A DNA stretch of 64,000 nucleotides from CAYQQQ01 sp964420125 (GTDB lineage: Bacteria; Actinomycetota; Acidimicrobiia; Acidimicrobiales; Microtrichaceae): the NCBI GenBank assembly GCA_964420125.1, contig CAYQQQ010000010.1, positions 78,110-142,109 of the forward strand, given 5' to 3'. Within the stretch, counting starts at the first letter, position 1. Every line of letters begins with the position of its first letter. A program made the position numbers and the translations under genes. Positions 7,320 through 15,517 of the stretch are shown here, in pieces. The notes beneath the pieces were generated by a model that saw only the letters and a program-made list of their open reading frames with translations, ran no database searches and was not told where the DNA came from.

Positions 7320-9074
7320 CTAATGGGGGCCGATCGGCCGTTCGATGAGCTCGCCCGATCCCGAGCCGACCGATGGGTCAGCACTCAGCGAGCCGTAGCG
7401 AAGAGCTCTCGTTCGAGATCCGGGGCCTGTCGGGTGGTGAGGGGACCCACAACCCTGCGCGGGCGGTGGCTTCAGGCGCCTGACCAGCACCACCCCACCC
7501 CAGGTGGCGCTGGCTGCCATGGGCAGCACCAGGACCCACCAGTGCCGTGACACGCCTTGCTTGGGAAGCAGGATCCACCAGATGTCAAGGTACGGCGGCT
7601 TCCAGAACCACTGCTGGCGTTCGGTCTGTCCGGCAGGGAAGGCGCGATCTGGGGCCTCTCCCGGGCGGGTTGCACCGAAGGTCCTTCGCAGCGCCTCGGG
7701 TAGCAGTTGCGTGTGGGTGAGCTGGGGCTGCCAGGCGAGTTGGTGCTGCATGGCTTCGACGTAGCGCGGGCTCTGATCAGATTCGACCCACCCCGTTGCG
7801 TCCGGGACGTTGTCGTACGCGTAGGTGACACCGACACCGAAGGACACGGAGGCCCCGAGGAGTCCGGCAGCCAGCAACCCTGCCACCCCAGCCACCTTCA
7901 CAGCTGCTCCCCAGCCGCGCATGTCGACGACAGGGGCCGCCAGCACCACCAACAGGGGGAGGACGATCTGCACGTATCGAGGACCCCAGGCCGAATCACC
8001 CGCCCAGTAGGGGACCTGCGAGTAGAAGAGGGTGTTGGTCACCACGATGGCGAGGATCAGGCCCGTCTCGACTGGCTTGGTCTTGAAGCTGCGCCATGAC
8101 CCCACCAACGCCACGGCCACAATCGGTGCGTAGAGGAAGATGCTCTTGCCCGAGCTGAAGAAGTGGTTCACGAACCCACGCAGCACCGGATAGGTGTAGG
8201 GCACGTTCTCGTACCCGAGATCGGTCGCGCTGCCGAATCTCCAGTAGTTCGTGAGGAGCAGGAGAGAGACCATGAGCGACACGCCGACTCCGAAGACCAC
8301 ACCGGTCAGAGCAGCCGTCCGCCATCCCCAGCGTCGCATCGCGTTGACGAGCAGGTAGATCCCGATCCAAGGGATGAACAAGCCCGCCGAGGGTCTCACG
8401 TGCATGGCGAACCCGATCGCCATGCCTGCAGCCAAGGTCAAGCGGACCCGCTGGCGACCTGTCGTGGTGGACGCCGCATCGATCGAAACCGACACTGCGA
8501 GGGCAAGGAGCAGCGCGGTCGAGAGCTCGGTGAAGAGCGTCTTCGAATGAGCCCAGGCCATCGTGGCGAAGACGTAGATGAAGCACAGCAGGAGACCTCC
8601 CCGCAGGCTGGCTCCCATCTGCATCGACAGACGGACCACCAGGAGCCCGGTCAGCGCGAGCACGACGGCGTTCGTCAGGAGTGCGATGACGCGGGCGACC
8701 TGATCTGATTCGTTCGTGCGGGCAACGCTCGCCACCACCTGTCCGAGGGCGGTCAGCGGGGTGGCGATGATCGACTGCCCCAAACCCGGGACCCCTACGT
8801 ATGAACCGTCGTCGAGCTCCCGTAGGGAGAGGGAGCCGATGTTGGAGGGAGTGACGTGCAACGAACCGTCGCCCTGGAGGAGTGACTGGGTGGCCTCCAG
8901 CACCGTCTCGTCATCAGAGGAGTAGGTGTGCCCACTCGAGAAGATGGAGAGCACACCGACGAGGAAGGCCAGGAGCGGCACGGCAACACGGCGCAACGAC
9001 CGCGTGGGTTCCGGGTCCGGCTCGGACGTGAGGTCTGCCGGCATGGGGTCGTCGTCGGTTTCCGGTCGTGACAT
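7320..9074 (-). CDS. Polytopic membrane protein, probable GT-C glycosyltransferase
   Basis: About 584 residues with an acidic cytoplasmic N-terminus, a first membrane span near residues 28-48 (VAVPLLAFLVGVLSIFSSG), and about ten further hydrophobic segments. The first extracellular loop carries an acidic pair (YSSDDETVLEATQSLL), as expected for the catalytic loop of PMT/ArnT-type lipid-linked sugar transferases. A later loop has an aromatic-rich WAGDSAWGPRYVQ. It would transfer sugars from a polyprenyl-phosphate donor on the outer face. The ATG at 9074 was chosen; a GTG at 9098 is also possible. The low-complexity C-terminal tail of about 50 residues is odd. Codon third positions are visibly less GC-rich than elsewhere in the window. 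Confidence 0.7.
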   Translation of the reverse strand: MSRPETDDDPMPADLTSEPDPEPTRSLRRVAVPLLAFLVGVLSIFSSGHTYSSDDETVLEATQSLLQGDGSLHVTPSNIGSLSLRELDDGSYVGVPGLGQSIIATPLTALGQVVASVARTNESDQVARVIALLTNAVVLALTGLLVVRLSMQMGASLRGGLLLCFIYVFATMAWAHSKTLFTELSTALLLALAVSVSIDAASTTTGRQRVRLTLAAGMAIGFAMHVRPSAGLFIPWIGIYLLVNAMRRWGWRTAALTGVVFGVGVSLMVSLLLLTNYWRFGSATDLGYENVPYTYPVLRGFVNHFFSSGKSIFLYAPIVAVALVGSWRSFKTKPVETGLILAIVVTNTLFYSQVPYWAGDSAWGPRYVQIVLPLLVVLAAPVVDMRGWGAAVKVAGVAGLLAAGLLGASVSFGVGVTYAYDNVPDATGWVESDQSPRYVEAMQHQLAWQPQLTHTQLLPEALRRTFGATRPGEAPDRAFPAGQTERQQWFWKPPYLDIWWILLPKQGVSRHWWVLVLPMAASATWGGVVLVRRLKPPPAQGCGSPHHPTGPGSRTRALRYGSLSADPSVGSGSGELIERPIGPH

Positions 9075-9291
9075 CACCAGCCCGTCTTCCCATCGCACAT
9101 CACCGTCGGGCCGTCGGACCGAGCTGGCCGGCAGCCCGACGGACCAACGTAGTGCGCGGTGTGGGCGCCCGCGGACTCTCGGTCCCCGAGCGCTGCATCG
9201 ACAGGAGCGGGGCCTCTCTCAGGTGCCCATCGAGGCCCCGCGCCGCTCCTACGATGAGCGCCAGCCGAGCGCGACCCCTCGGCGGTGCCGT

Positions 9292-11229
9292 ATGCCCCAG
9301 TACATCCTCGCCTCGATCACCTGGACGCTCCTCGTCGTGCTGCCGGGGTACGTGCTGCTGGCGGCTCTTGTGCCCCAGCTGCGGGAGGATCGGATCCTCG
9401 CGGCCTCTGCGGCACCTGCGGTGTCGTTGGCGATGTGGTTCGTCATCTCGCAGACCCTGTCCATCATCCACGTCCCGCTCTGGCCGCTGATGCCTCTCCT
9501 GGGTGTCGTGGCGGTCCTCGCCCTCTTGGCAGCAGCCGCCAGGCGCCGTGCCACAGAGGGGACTCCGGTTGCAGGCCGGGTCGAGCGCAGCGATTCCGCG
9601 GGGACGCTGCCGGTGCTCGTGCTCGCTCTCAGCATCTGCGTCGGGGTCGCCATCTGGGCCGTCGGAGTTCGGGGCCAGCCCGATCCACCCCCTTCTCGCG
9701 ACGCCGAATACCACGCCGTCTTCGTCAAGAGGATCATCGACTCGGGAAGTCTCGACCCCGGTGAGGTCCTCGTGAGCGACCCCGTGACCGAGCAGCCGAT
9801 CGGCGAGTTCTACCCCCTCGCGATGCACGGCGTGATCGCGATGCAGAGCAAGCTCACGAGCCTTGACATAGGTCTCCTGCTCACGTCGTGGACGGTGCTG
9901 TTCGGCGCTGTCGTGCTGCCGGCAGGGCTCTACGCCTTGGTGCGCCGGCTGCTTCCGCGGGATGAGCTCGCAGCAGGGTTCGCAGCCCTCGTGATCCCGT
10001 TCTCGGCACTCCTCCCGTACCACCCTGCCGGATGGGGCGGCGTCCCGACGGTCGTGGGGTTCGCCATGGTCCCAGCAGCCTTGGCGCTCATCGGACTGTC
10101 CGGTGACCAGCCGCTACCTCGGTGGTGCTGGCGAGCAGCGGCCGCGACCGCTTGCGTCGGGTTGGCGGCAACTCACACCTCCCAGGCTGCCTTCCTCGCC
10201 GTGATCACGCTCATCACGGAGGCCGCCCAGTGGTGGAGGGGTGAGAGGAGCTGGTCGGCGGCACGGGCTCGGTCCCTCAACCTGCTGATGATCGCCGCCA
10301 TCGCCGCCTTGCTGTACTTGCCTGATCTGATCCGACTGTCATCCGCGGTCGCAGAACGGGAGGATGTGCTGGACGAGCCGTTCACCACCACGGCGGACGC
10401 TCTGGGGCGGCTCCTCACGTTCTCCTATCCCAACACCGACCTTCCGCAGCCCGCCCTCGTCGCCCTGGTGCTGGCGGGGCTGTGGCTGTCCATCCGAAAC
10501 CGGGTGCTGGGCGGATGGGCGCTCTGCCTCGGTGTCACCGTGGCGCTCTTCATGTCGACCATGACGGCCGACGCACCATGGCATCTGCTCCGGCCGCTGA
10601 CCGTTCCCTGGTACTCGTCGACGTGGCGGACGGTCTACAACGTGGCCTTCGTCGCCGTCGTCTTCGCCGGCTATGCGTTGTACGAGGTGGCCAGGGGGCT
10701 GCAGTGGGTCCTTGCCGGCCGACTTCCGCGGGAGCGCCTCGTGGCCGCAGCTGTGACGACCTTCGCGTTCCTCCTGGCCGCAGCGGCGACCACGGTAGGT
10801 CAGCCCATCGGCGTCGTGCGGGACACGTGGTCTGCCAGCTCGCGCCCGACGGCCGACATGCTCGCAGCGTTCGACTACCTGCGAGCCAACACGGCTCCTG
10901 GTGAAGCCATCCTCAACGACGACCTTGACGGGTCACCGTGGATGTATCCATCCGCGGGCCTCCACCCGTTGCTCGCGATCGAGGACGGTGGAACCACGGA
11001 GCACACGAAAGACGAGCGCGCCTACCTCATCGCCAACATCGGCAGCTACGACGTGGATCCTCGGGTGCGCGCGCTGGTGGAGAAGTACGGGGTCAGGTAC
11101 GTGCTCGTGGTCGACCGAAGCTGGTTGGGCTACCAGCAACGGACGAACCGACAGTCCCTTCTCGATTCGGACGCGCTGCGAGAGGTCTACTCGGCGGGTA
11201 CGGCTCACGTGTTCGTCATCCAGCGGTAG
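9292..11229 (+). CDS. DUF6541-like polytopic membrane protein, probable GT-C enzyme
   Basis: 645 residues with about a dozen hydrophobic segments starting at residue 6 (LASITWTLLVVLPGYVLLAA). An extracellular loop near residue 135 contains SRDAEYHAVFVKRIIDSGSL. The C-terminal ectodomain ends in PWMYPSAGLHP, then VDPRVRALVEKYGVRYVLVV. The same layout is seen in the protein at 20776-22827, so the two are paralogs. The family is known only as DUF6541 or arabinofuranosyltransferase-like. A role in adding sugars outside the membrane is inferred from fold and context. The ATG at 9292 begins the hydrophobic N-terminus; in-frame codons further left have no ribosome-binding site. A TACGAT box at 9250-9255 could be its promoter. 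Confidence 0.7.
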   Translation: MPQYILASITWTLLVVLPGYVLLAALVPQLREDRILAASAAPAVSLAMWFVISQTLSIIHVPLWPLMPLLGVVAVLALLAAAARRRATEGTPVAGRVERSDSAGTLPVLVLALSICVGVAIWAVGVRGQPDPPPSRDAEYHAVFVKRIIDSGSLDPGEVLVSDPVTEQPIGEFYPLAMHGVIAMQSKLTSLDIGLLLTSWTVLFGAVVLPAGLYALVRRLLPRDELAAGFAALVIPFSALLPYHPAGWGGVPTVVGFAMVPAALALIGLSGDQPLPRWCWRAAAATACVGLAATHTSQAAFLAVITLITEAAQWWRGERSWSAARARSLNLLMIAAIAALLYLPDLIRLSSAVAEREDVLDEPFTTTADALGRLLTFSYPNTDLPQPALVALVLAGLWLSIRNRVLGGWALCLGVTVALFMSTMTADAPWHLLRPLTVPWYSSTWRTVYNVAFVAVVFAGYALYEVARGLQWVLAGRLPRERLVAAAVTTFAFLLAAAATTVGQPIGVVRDTWSASSRPTADMLAAFDYLRANTAPGEAILNDDLDGSPWMYPSAGLHPLLAIEDGGTTEHTKDERAYLIANIGSYDVDPRVRALVEKYGVRYVLVVDRSWLGYQQRTNRQSLLDSDALREVYSAGTAHVFVIQR

Positions 11230-11250
11230 CGGAGGGCCTTCGACCCTGAT

Positions 11251-12108
11251 GTGGTTCCGAGTCCACGGTCTGCCACTGCTAGCGTTTCGGAGTCCGCAAC
11301 CCCGAGGTCCTCCTTGTCCGCCCCCTCCCAGGTCTGGCAATACCGCACGCTCATCGGGAATCTCGCCCAGCGGGATCTCAAGTCGAGGTACAAGCGGAGC
11401 TTCCTCGGCTGGTTGTGGTCGCTGATCAACCCCGCGGTCACCCTCGGCATCTACTCGGTGGTCTTCGGTGTGTTCCTGGGCTCGACCGCACCCACGGCCG
11501 GCAACGGCACGACGCAGGTGTTCGCGCTGTACCTGTTCTGCGGTCTCGTGGGGTGGAACTTCTTCTCCGGCACCATCAACGGCGGCATCGGCGCCTTCGC
11601 CGGCGCCGGCGGGCTGCTGACGCGCACCTACTTCCCGCCCGAGTGCCCGATGATCGCCTCGCTGATCACCGTGGCGCTCCAGGCTGCCCTGGAGACCGGC
11701 ATCCTCGTCGCCTTCATGGTGGGCTTCGGCAACGTCAGCTGGACCTTCCTGCTGGGCCTGCCCATCTTGTTGCTCCTGGGCCTCTTCGCCTTCGGGCTCT
11801 CCCTCATGCTGGGCCTGGGCAACATCCGCTACCGCGACGTCGGGTACCTCGTGGGGGTCGGTCTCCAGGTGCTCTTCTACGCCACGCCCATCGTGTACAC
11901 GATGGACACGCTGCCGGAGTCCTGGCAGCGCGTCCTGCGGCTCAACCCGCTCACGTCCTTCACCTACTCCCTGCGTCAGGCCTTCTACAACCTGGACGTC
12001 CCGACGGCCTCCAACTGGGCGATGATGGTCGGCTCCGCCGCCGTGAGCCTCCTCCTCGGATGGTGGGTCTTCAGCCGCTACGCGCCGCGGGTGATCGAGG
12101 AGCTGTGA
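11251..12108 (+). CDS. ABC-2 type permease for polysaccharide export (Wzm/TagG-like)
   Basis: About 285 residues; six hydrophobic segments following an amphipathic start (LIGNLAQRDLKSRYKRSFLGWLW), the signature of ABC-2 exporters for O-antigen, teichoic acid and related glycans. It forms the membrane channel with the ATPase encoded 1 bp downstream. The first 20 residues are not conserved-looking. A TTG at 11314, preceded by GAGG, would give a protein beginning LSAPSQVWQYRTL and is a real alternative to the GTG at 11251. The gene follows the DUF6541-like gene after 21 bp, linking glycan assembly to export. Confidence 0.85.
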   Translation: MVPSPRSATASVSESATPRSSLSAPSQVWQYRTLIGNLAQRDLKSRYKRSFLGWLWSLINPAVTLGIYSVVFGVFLGSTAPTAGNGTTQVFALYLFCGLVGWNFFSGTINGGIGAFAGAGGLLTRTYFPPECPMIASLITVALQAALETGILVAFMVGFGNVSWTFLLGLPILLLLGLFAFGLSLMLGLGNIRYRDVGYLVGVGLQVLFYATPIVYTMDTLPESWQRVLRLNPLTSFTYSLRQAFYNLDVPTASNWAMMVGSAAVSLLLGWWVFSRYAPRVIEEL

Positions 12109-12109
12109 G

Positions 12110-13432
12110 ATGAGCGCAATCGTCGTGGAGGGCGTGTCCAAGAAGTTCCGGCTCCAGACCGATCGCGCCCACTCGATCAAGGAGCTGGTCACCCGTCGCG
12201 ACCGCAGCGCGGGAGTGGACCAGTTCTGGGCCCTGCGCGACGTCTCCCTCGAGATCCCCGAGGGCTCGATGTACGCCCTCATCGGCCACAACGGGTGCGG
12301 CAAGAGCACCCTGCTGCGGTGCATCGCCGGGATCTACCGTCCCACCGAGGGCAACATCGAGGTGAGCGGGCGGATCTCCACGCTGCTGGAGCTGGGCGCC
12401 GGCTTCCACCCCGACCTCACCGGCCGCGAGAACGTCTACATGAACGCCACCATCCTCGGCATGGGGCGCAAGCAGATCGACCGGGTGTTCGACAGCATCG
12501 TGGACTTCGCCGGCATCGAGGAGTTCATCGACTCGCCGGTGAAGATCTACTCCTCCGGCATGTACATCCGGCTGGGCTTCTCGGTGGCGGTGCACGTCGA
12601 CCCCGAGATCCTGATCGTCGACGAGGTGATCGCCGTCGGCGACGAGGAGTTCCAGCGCAAGTGCTTCGACCACCTCTACGGGCTCCGTCGCCAAGGGGTC
12701 ACCATCGTGGTGGTGACCCACGGGATGGGCACCGTGGAGACGATGTGCGACGGTGCCACCTGGCTCGACCACGGCGTGGTGCAGATGTCGGGCGATGCCG
12801 GCGAGGTCGCCAGCGCCTACGTCGCCATGGTGAACCGGCGGGAGCACGATCAGCGAGCGGCAGCCGCGGCCGCGCCGGCACGCGAAGAGGAGGGTGGGGG
12901 TTCCGAGGCCGAGGCTGCCGACGAGGGCGAGCGGGTCGCGGAGGTCGAAGAAGCCGGGGGTGAAGCGGCCGAGGACGGCTACGTCCCCGAGCCGTGGCTG
13001 GGCGAAGACGTCCAGATCCTCGATGCGTACTTCACGAACTCGGCGGGGGAGCAGGTGACGGTCGTTCCGACGGGCGATGAGCTCCACCTCCACATCCGCT
13101 ACCGGGCCCATACCGAGGTGGACAGCCCGGTCTTCGGGTTCATCCTCCACTCCGAGAACGACATCCAGATCATGGGTACCAACACGAAGGTGGGTCGCCT
13201 GGGCACGGGCACGCTCCACGGCGACGGCACCGTGAGCTTCACCTTCCCCACGCTCGAGTTGCTGCCCGGCAACTACGACTTCACCATCGGGGTGAACGAC
13301 AAGTACGTGCAGCACGTCTTCGATCGGCACCCGCGCCGGTACGCCTTGACGGTGCGGCGGGGAACCCGTCCTCATGCCATCGGCTTCGTGGAGATGCCGG
13401 GCGAGTGGTCGATGTCGACCGACTCGACATGA
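12110..13432 (+). CDS. ABC transporter ATPase with glycan-binding C-terminal domain (Wzt/TagH-like)
   Basis: 440 residues. The nucleotide-binding domain has Walker A GHNGCGKST (residues 59-67), signature YSSGM (147-151), Walker B ILIVDE (167-172) and switch H204. An acidic, low-complexity linker (about 248-295) joins it to a C-terminal beta-sandwich (about 297-430; HLHIRYRAHTEVDSPVFGF), the domain that in Wzt proteins recognises the finished, capped glycan before export. It drives the permease encoded upstream. The methyltransferase genes that follow may make the non-reducing-end cap that this domain reads; that link is inference. Confidence 0.9.
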   Translation: MSAIVVEGVSKKFRLQTDRAHSIKELVTRRDRSAGVDQFWALRDVSLEIPEGSMYALIGHNGCGKSTLLRCIAGIYRPTEGNIEVSGRISTLLELGAGFHPDLTGRENVYMNATILGMGRKQIDRVFDSIVDFAGIEEFIDSPVKIYSSGMYIRLGFSVAVHVDPEILIVDEVIAVGDEEFQRKCFDHLYGLRRQGVTIVVVTHGMGTVETMCDGATWLDHGVVQMSGDAGEVASAYVAMVNRREHDQRAAAAAAPAREEEGGGSEAEAADEGERVAEVEEAGGEAAEDGYVPEPWLGEDVQILDAYFTNSAGEQVTVVPTGDELHLHIRYRAHTEVDSPVFGFILHSENDIQIMGTNTKVGRLGTGTLHGDGTVSFTFPTLELLPGNYDFTIGVNDKYVQHVFDRHPRRYALTVRRGTRPHAIGFVEMPGEWSMSTDST

Positions 13433-13448
13433 GGCGGATCACGGACTC

Positions 13449-14429
13449 ATGGACTCAACGGAGGACACGCTGGTGGCGTACCCACGAATGAAGGCTTCGC
13501 TCCGAAGGGCCGCAGCGCCCCTGCTCGATCGACTGGACCGCGTCGATCACCGCATCGAGGCCGTCGAGTCGGCGCTCGCCCGCCAAGAGGCCGTGCTGGC
13601 ACAGCTGGAGCGGAAGCTGGATGCTCTCTGGGCTTCCAAGGCGACCGCGATCGGCGACCGTGTGCTCGTCGGCTGCCGGCACCTCGACCTCGCCTACTAC
13701 TTCCCCGCCGACGATCGGTTGCTGCTGCCCCAGTTCGTCGTCACCGGCGAGTACGAGCGCACCACGACGGCGTACCTGCTGTCCCATCTCAGCCCGGACA
13801 GCGTGTGCCTCGACGTCGGTGCCAACGTGGGGTACTACACCTGCTTGATGTCACGGCTCTGCTGGCAGGGGAGGGTCATCGCCTTCGAGGCGGACCCCGA
13901 GGTGTTCGACCTGCTCAGGGACAACGTGGGGATCAACTGGTGCGAGAAGGTGGCCGAGCCGCGCAACCTCGCGGTGGCCGACACGTCAGGATCGCTGACG
14001 CTCTTTCGGCGGATCGGCCGGAGCGGCAACACCAGCATCGCCCAGGTGCCCACGAGCGAGCGGGAGCAGTACGGGGAGCCCGAGTCCGTGCCCTTCGAGA
14101 TCGCTTGCGTGACCGTGGACGAGGTAGCCGCCGACCTCGACCGGCTCGACGTGGTGAAGGTGGACGTCGAGGGCGCCGAAGCGCTGGTGCTGGACGGCAT
14201 GCGCGAGACCGTCGAGCGACTCAACCCGCTGATCATCATGGAGTGGAGTCCCGACCAGGCGGTCACCGCCGGCGGGTCGGCCAAGGGGTTGGCGGAGATC
14301 GTCGCCGGCCTCGGTCTGCAGGCCCACGTGTTCGAGCTCGACGGAACGCTTCGCGCCATCACCCCGGCGCAGCTGGAAACCCTCACCTACCAGAACGTCG
14401 CGCTCCGCCGTCGAACGGCCTCGGTGTAG
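13449..14429 (+). CDS. FkbM-family methyltransferase
   Basis: 326 residues. A helical, coiled-coil N-terminus (residues 10-65; RIEAVESALARQEAVLAQLE) is followed by the class I methyltransferase fold with SAM-binding CLDVGANVGYYTC near residue 119 and the FkbM-type KVDVEGAE segment near residue 238. It probably O-methylates a sugar of the exported polysaccharide. The ATG at 13449 lies 16 bp after the ATPase gene. Methylated terminal sugars act as chain terminators in Wzm/Wzt systems, which makes this position meaningful; the acceptor itself is not known. Confidence 0.8.
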   Translation: MDSTEDTLVAYPRMKASLRRAAAPLLDRLDRVDHRIEAVESALARQEAVLAQLERKLDALWASKATAIGDRVLVGCRHLDLAYYFPADDRLLLPQFVVTGEYERTTTAYLLSHLSPDSVCLDVGANVGYYTCLMSRLCWQGRVIAFEADPEVFDLLRDNVGINWCEKVAEPRNLAVADTSGSLTLFRRIGRSGNTSIAQVPTSEREQYGEPESVPFEIACVTVDEVAADLDRLDVVKVDVEGAEALVLDGMRETVERLNPLIIMEWSPDQAVTAGGSAKGLAEIVAGLGLQAHVFELDGTLRAITPAQLETLTYQNVALRRRTASV

Positions 14430-14512
14430 CTGCCGTCGCCCGCCGGGGAACGCAGGTGCGCGTCGACAGGTGCGATACTGGGCGACCGCGAACGCTCGTC
14501 GGAAGGCAGGTC

Positions 14513-15517
14513 ATGTCGGAGGAGTCCAAGGCGCGCAAGATCCTCGGCCGAGTTCCCGGGGCGCACGCGCTCTCCGGTGGAACGGACCGATTGGTCGCAG
14601 CACAGCAGGACCGACTGGACGAGCACCAGGCGATCCTGCAGGAGCTCAGCGCGGCGGTCAGCGGGATGCAGCTCCATCTGCCCGACGTGCTCAACGCCAT
14701 CGCCTCCCACCACGGTGCGCAACGGCGGCTGAAGCACAACATCGACGAGGTGCAGTCGGACCTCCAGCAGCAGGTCGACTCCCTGCAAGACCAGCTCGCG
14801 AGCCACCAGCAGCAGATCGCCGACGTGCACCTGCGCTTCGACGACACCGACTCCGGCGTGGGTCCGGCCATCGCTGCCCTGTGGGACAGGATCGAGATGG
14901 CCCGCAGGGAGCTCCTCTTCGAGATGCGCTACGCCGGCACCGCTCAGCGTGACCCGCAAGGATCGCTGGGCGCTGAGGTGGAAGGGCCACGGGTGCTGGA
15001 CGCCGCCAAGATGGAGGGCATGGCCGCCGGCGGACTGCGACTCAACCTCGGTTGCGGTCATCTCGCCCTCGACGGCTACCTCAACGTCGACATGCGTGAG
15101 ATCCCCGGAGTCGACGTGGTGGCCGAGGTGGGGGACCTGCCCTTCGAGCCTGGCTCCCTCGAGGAGATCTTCAGCGCCCACGTGCTGGAGCACTTCCCGC
15201 TCGAGCAGCTGCGCCGGCAGCTCCTCCCCTACTGGGTGGACCTGTTGCGTCCGGGTGGCACCTTCCGCGCCGTGGTGCCCGATGCCGAGGCGATGGTGCG
15301 CAGGTATCACGCCGGGGAGATGCCCTACGAGCAGTTCCGCGAGGTCTTCTTCGGCGGCCAGGAGTACGAGGGTGACTTCCACTTCAACATGTTCACCGTC
15401 GACTCCCTGACCGAGCTGCTGAACGAGGCCGGGCTGAACGAAGTGGTGGTGGAAGCGCAGGACCGGCCGAACGGCCAGTGCTTCGAGTTCCAGGTCGCCG
15501 CCACCCGTCCGGCGTGA
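14513..15517 (+). CDS. SAM-dependent methyltransferase with coiled-coil N-terminus
   Basis: 334 residues. Residues 25-110 form a probable coiled coil (QQQVDSLQDQLASHQQQIAD). The C-terminal half is a class I methyltransferase with LNLGCGHLALDGYLNVD near residue 180 and SAHVLEHFPLEQL, typical of sugar-modifying SAM methyltransferases of polysaccharide clusters. GGAAGGCAGG precedes the ATG by 2-8 nt. The coiled coil, also present in the neighbouring FkbM enzyme, could act as a molecular ruler or as a dimerisation arm. Such rulers are known in the WbdD chain-terminator proteins; the comparison is inference. Confidence 0.8.
   Translation: MSEESKARKILGRVPGAHALSGGTDRLVAAQQDRLDEHQAILQELSAAVSGMQLHLPDVLNAIASHHGAQRRLKHNIDEVQSDLQQQVDSLQDQLASHQQQIADVHLRFDDTDSGVGPAIAALWDRIEMARRELLFEMRYAGTAQRDPQGSLGAEVEGPRVLDAAKMEGMAAGGLRLNLGCGHLALDGYLNVDMREIPGVDVVAEVGDLPFEPGSLEEIFSAHVLEHFPLEQLRRQLLPYWVDLLRPGGTFRAVVPDAEAMVRRYHAGEMPYEQFREVFFGGQEYEGDFHFNMFTVDSLTELLNEAGLNEVVVEAQDRPNGQCFEFQVAATRPA

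Noticed and set aside
12839..12996. Frameshift or insertion in the ABC ATPase
   Set aside because: The acidic, low-complexity stretch keeps the frame and joins two well-conserved domains, as flexible linkers in Wzt-type proteins do.
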